6,476 nt of DNA from Anaerolineae bacterium (GTDB lineage: Bacteria > Chloroflexota > Anaerolineae > B4-G1). The notes beneath the pieces are model-generated. The model saw nothing but the letters and a program-made list of their open reading frames with translations, did not search any database and was not told the DNA's origin. Positions 5,583 through 6,476 of this stretch are shown piece by piece; the stretch's first letter is position 1; each line of letters starts with the position of its first letter. Position numbers and translations under genes: made by a program. Location of the stretch: the NCBI GenBank assembly GCA_027079895.1, contig JALWUZ010000261.1:1-6476 (forward strand), in the 5' to 3' direction.

Positions 5583-6476
5583 CACATCCTCCAGGTCAGC
5601 AGAAGTACGAGCAGGAACAGGAGCCACGACCACAGCAGGGCGCCGGCCCCCTCGACCACCTCGTCGGCGGTGCGCAGCATCCCCACCCCCTTGTCGAGCG
5701 CACCGGCGAGCGCGGCGTAGAGCCATTCCAGGCGCAACAGGTCGTGCAACACGGTCAGCGGGAGTCGGAGGTAGCGGCGGATGTTCCGCTCCTGCCAGGC
5801 GAGTATGCCGCCGCCGGCGAGGGAGATAATCCACAAAAGCCAGTCGGTCAGCCGCGGCTTCATGAGCGCGTCCTTCAGCGCGAAGGGGGACGGGGACAGA
5901 AGCAGCGCGGGGTACAGGCCGGCGGCGACGGTGAGAGCCGCCATCCCCCCCACCCCGACGGCCGGGGCGAGGGAGCGCATCCCCCACCGCCACTCCCGCA
6001 GCGGCAAGGGGGCCGGGGATTTGCCCCGCAGCCAGCGCACCAGGGAGGGGACCAGGAAGAGTGTGCCGGTGAGGAAGGCCGCCAGCAGCACGGGGGCGCG
6101 TTCCAGTGTCAGCCGCCCGGCCAGGAGTCCGGCGGCGAAGAAGCCCGGTGTGGCGGGGAAGCCCAGCAGCGTCAACGCGCCGATGAGGGCCGGGCCGTAC
6201 CAGGCGATGAGCCGCCGACGGTTCCCCTCGTCCACATCCGCCGCGTCGGGCCGCAGGAAGAGCAGACCGAGGGCCAGCGTCCAGGCGACGCTCCCGCTCA
6301 CGATGACCGCCGCGCTCTGCTCACCGGCCAGGGTCGCCGCCAGGAGGATGCCGCCGGTGGCCGCGACGCCGATGCAGGAGAGGAGACAGGCCGGTTGCCC
6401 CCCCGTCCAGGCCAGGAACCCGCCGACGGAGAGGGAGAGGGCAGCCAGGACTGTCAGCCAGGGGGCGGTGGGGAAC
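5582..6476 (-). CDS. NuoL/NuoM-like proton-conducting transporter, C-terminal part
   Basis: An integral membrane protein of the complex I/Mrp antiporter-like family. The 5' end is outside the window; the frame stays open to the right edge, giving 297 visible residues. The GTG at 6301 (visible residue 59) falls inside a helix and is not a credible start. Visible landmarks are LLSCIGVAATGGILLAA at 31-47, corresponding to the LLAYSSVS..G region, and GFPATPGFFAAG at 105-116, corresponding to the GIPPT.GF.GK helix start. Next come a membrane helix at about 210-227 and an amphipathic stretch at 229-275 with RLEWLYAAL, like the DELYD tail of NuoL. A last hydrophobic helix is at 278-295 before TWRM. 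By eye the GF.GK lysine is replaced by Ala115. The NuoL-like tail favours NuoL over NuoM, but the assignment is not secure. The stop codon overlaps the next ATG as TGATG. Confidence 0.8.
   Translation of the reverse strand, partial: FPTAPWLTVLAALSLSVGGFLAWTGGQPACLLSCIGVAATGGILLAATLAGEQSAAVIVSGSVAWTLALGLLFLRPDAADVDEGNRRRLIAWYGPALIGALTLLGFPATPGFFAAGLLAGRLTLERAPVLLAAFLTGTLFLVPSLVRWLRGKSPAPLPLREWRWGMRSLAPAVGVGGMAALTVAAGLYPALLLSPSPFALKDALMKPRLTDWLLWIISLAGGGILAWQERNIRRYLRLPLTVLHDLLRLEWLYAALAGALDKGVGMLRTADEVVEGAGALLWSWLLFLLVLLLTWRM
5588..5592 (-). promoter_or_regulatory. Ribosome-binding site of the 224-residue membrane protein
   Basis: GGAGG on the - strand, 5 nt before the ATG at 5582-5580, inside the last codons of the upstream gene. 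With the TGATG stop/start overlap it fixes this start and suggests translational coupling. Confidence 0.7.

Larger units (their letters stand above)
3487..6476 (-). other. Membrane module of a Nuo/Mrp-like complex, probably cotranscribed with ybaB-recR
   Basis: Three membrane-protein genes run leftwards with a 1-nt overlap (TGATG at 5580-5584) and a 7-nt overlap (4908-4914). A 31-bp gap leads to ybaB and a 7-bp gap to recR. Each visible start has its own Shine-Dalgarno sequence. No promoter-like or terminator-like gap lies between them, so one transcript ending at 2378 is the simplest reading. No hydrophilic (NADH- or hydrogenase-binding) subunit lies in the window. Confidence 0.7.

Noticed and set aside
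4941..5829. Open + strand frames opposite the membrane-protein genes
   Set aside because: The products are Gln/Gly/Arg/His-rich, with no recognisable domain, and are antisense to genes with coupled starts and stops.
5583..5993. Upstream extension of the 224-residue membrane protein in the same frame
   Set aside because: The added residues are Arg/Ala/Gly-rich and lie wholly inside the NuoL/M-like gene. The ATG at 5582 has its own GGAGG and a TGATG coupling junction.

Overview
The window is GC-rich DNA holding one secreted repeat protein on the + strand and a tightly packed five-gene run on the - strand. The two units converge on an intrinsic terminator at about 2378-2427. Several features suggest a member of the Chloroflexota (Anaerolineae or a relative): GC-rich third positions, a large surface protein built from DUF11-type repeats, its C-terminal tail YLPLVLRNR (a tail I associate with secreted proteins of that phylum), and a divergent Nuo/Mrp-type membrane module. 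The assignment is an inference from style, not a database match.

Left part (1-2374, + strand): a 5'-truncated gene for a large extracellular protein. The first genuine residues resemble the end of a parallel beta-helix domain (the LDAG...D.D...RP.G..YDLGADE pattern). Five DUF11-like beta-sandwich repeats, two PKD/Ig-like domains and the short C-terminal tail follow. The first 109 bases form a perfect 45-bp inverted repeat around a 19-nt loop, right at the window edge. Protein similarity to the beta-helix end begins inside the loop, so the outer arm looks like a fold-back assembly artefact rather than real gene sequence.

Middle part (2375-3455): a short intergenic region with a strong hairpin whose U-tract lies on the - strand side, then recR and ybaB/ebfC, the classical recombination-repair pair, transcribed leftwards. 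The usual upstream partner dnaX is absent.

Right part (3487-6476, - strand): three membrane-protein genes with overlapping ends. In transcription order they are the C-terminal part of a NuoL/NuoM-like proton-conducting transporter (its 5' end lies outside the window), a 224-residue membrane protein of unknown family placed where a NuoK/HyfE-like subunit could sit, and a complete NuoN/MrpD-like subunit of 475 residues. Both antiporter-like proteins keep the fold's signature segments but appear to lack several of the lysines thought to carry protons in complex I. This makes the module the most interesting part of the window. Start/stop overlaps and a 31-bp gap join it to ybaB-recR, so all five genes probably share one transcript ending at the terminator.

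No RNA genes, CRISPR arrays, insertion sequences or origins were seen. The promoter of the - strand unit must lie beyond the right edge or inside the upstream genes.
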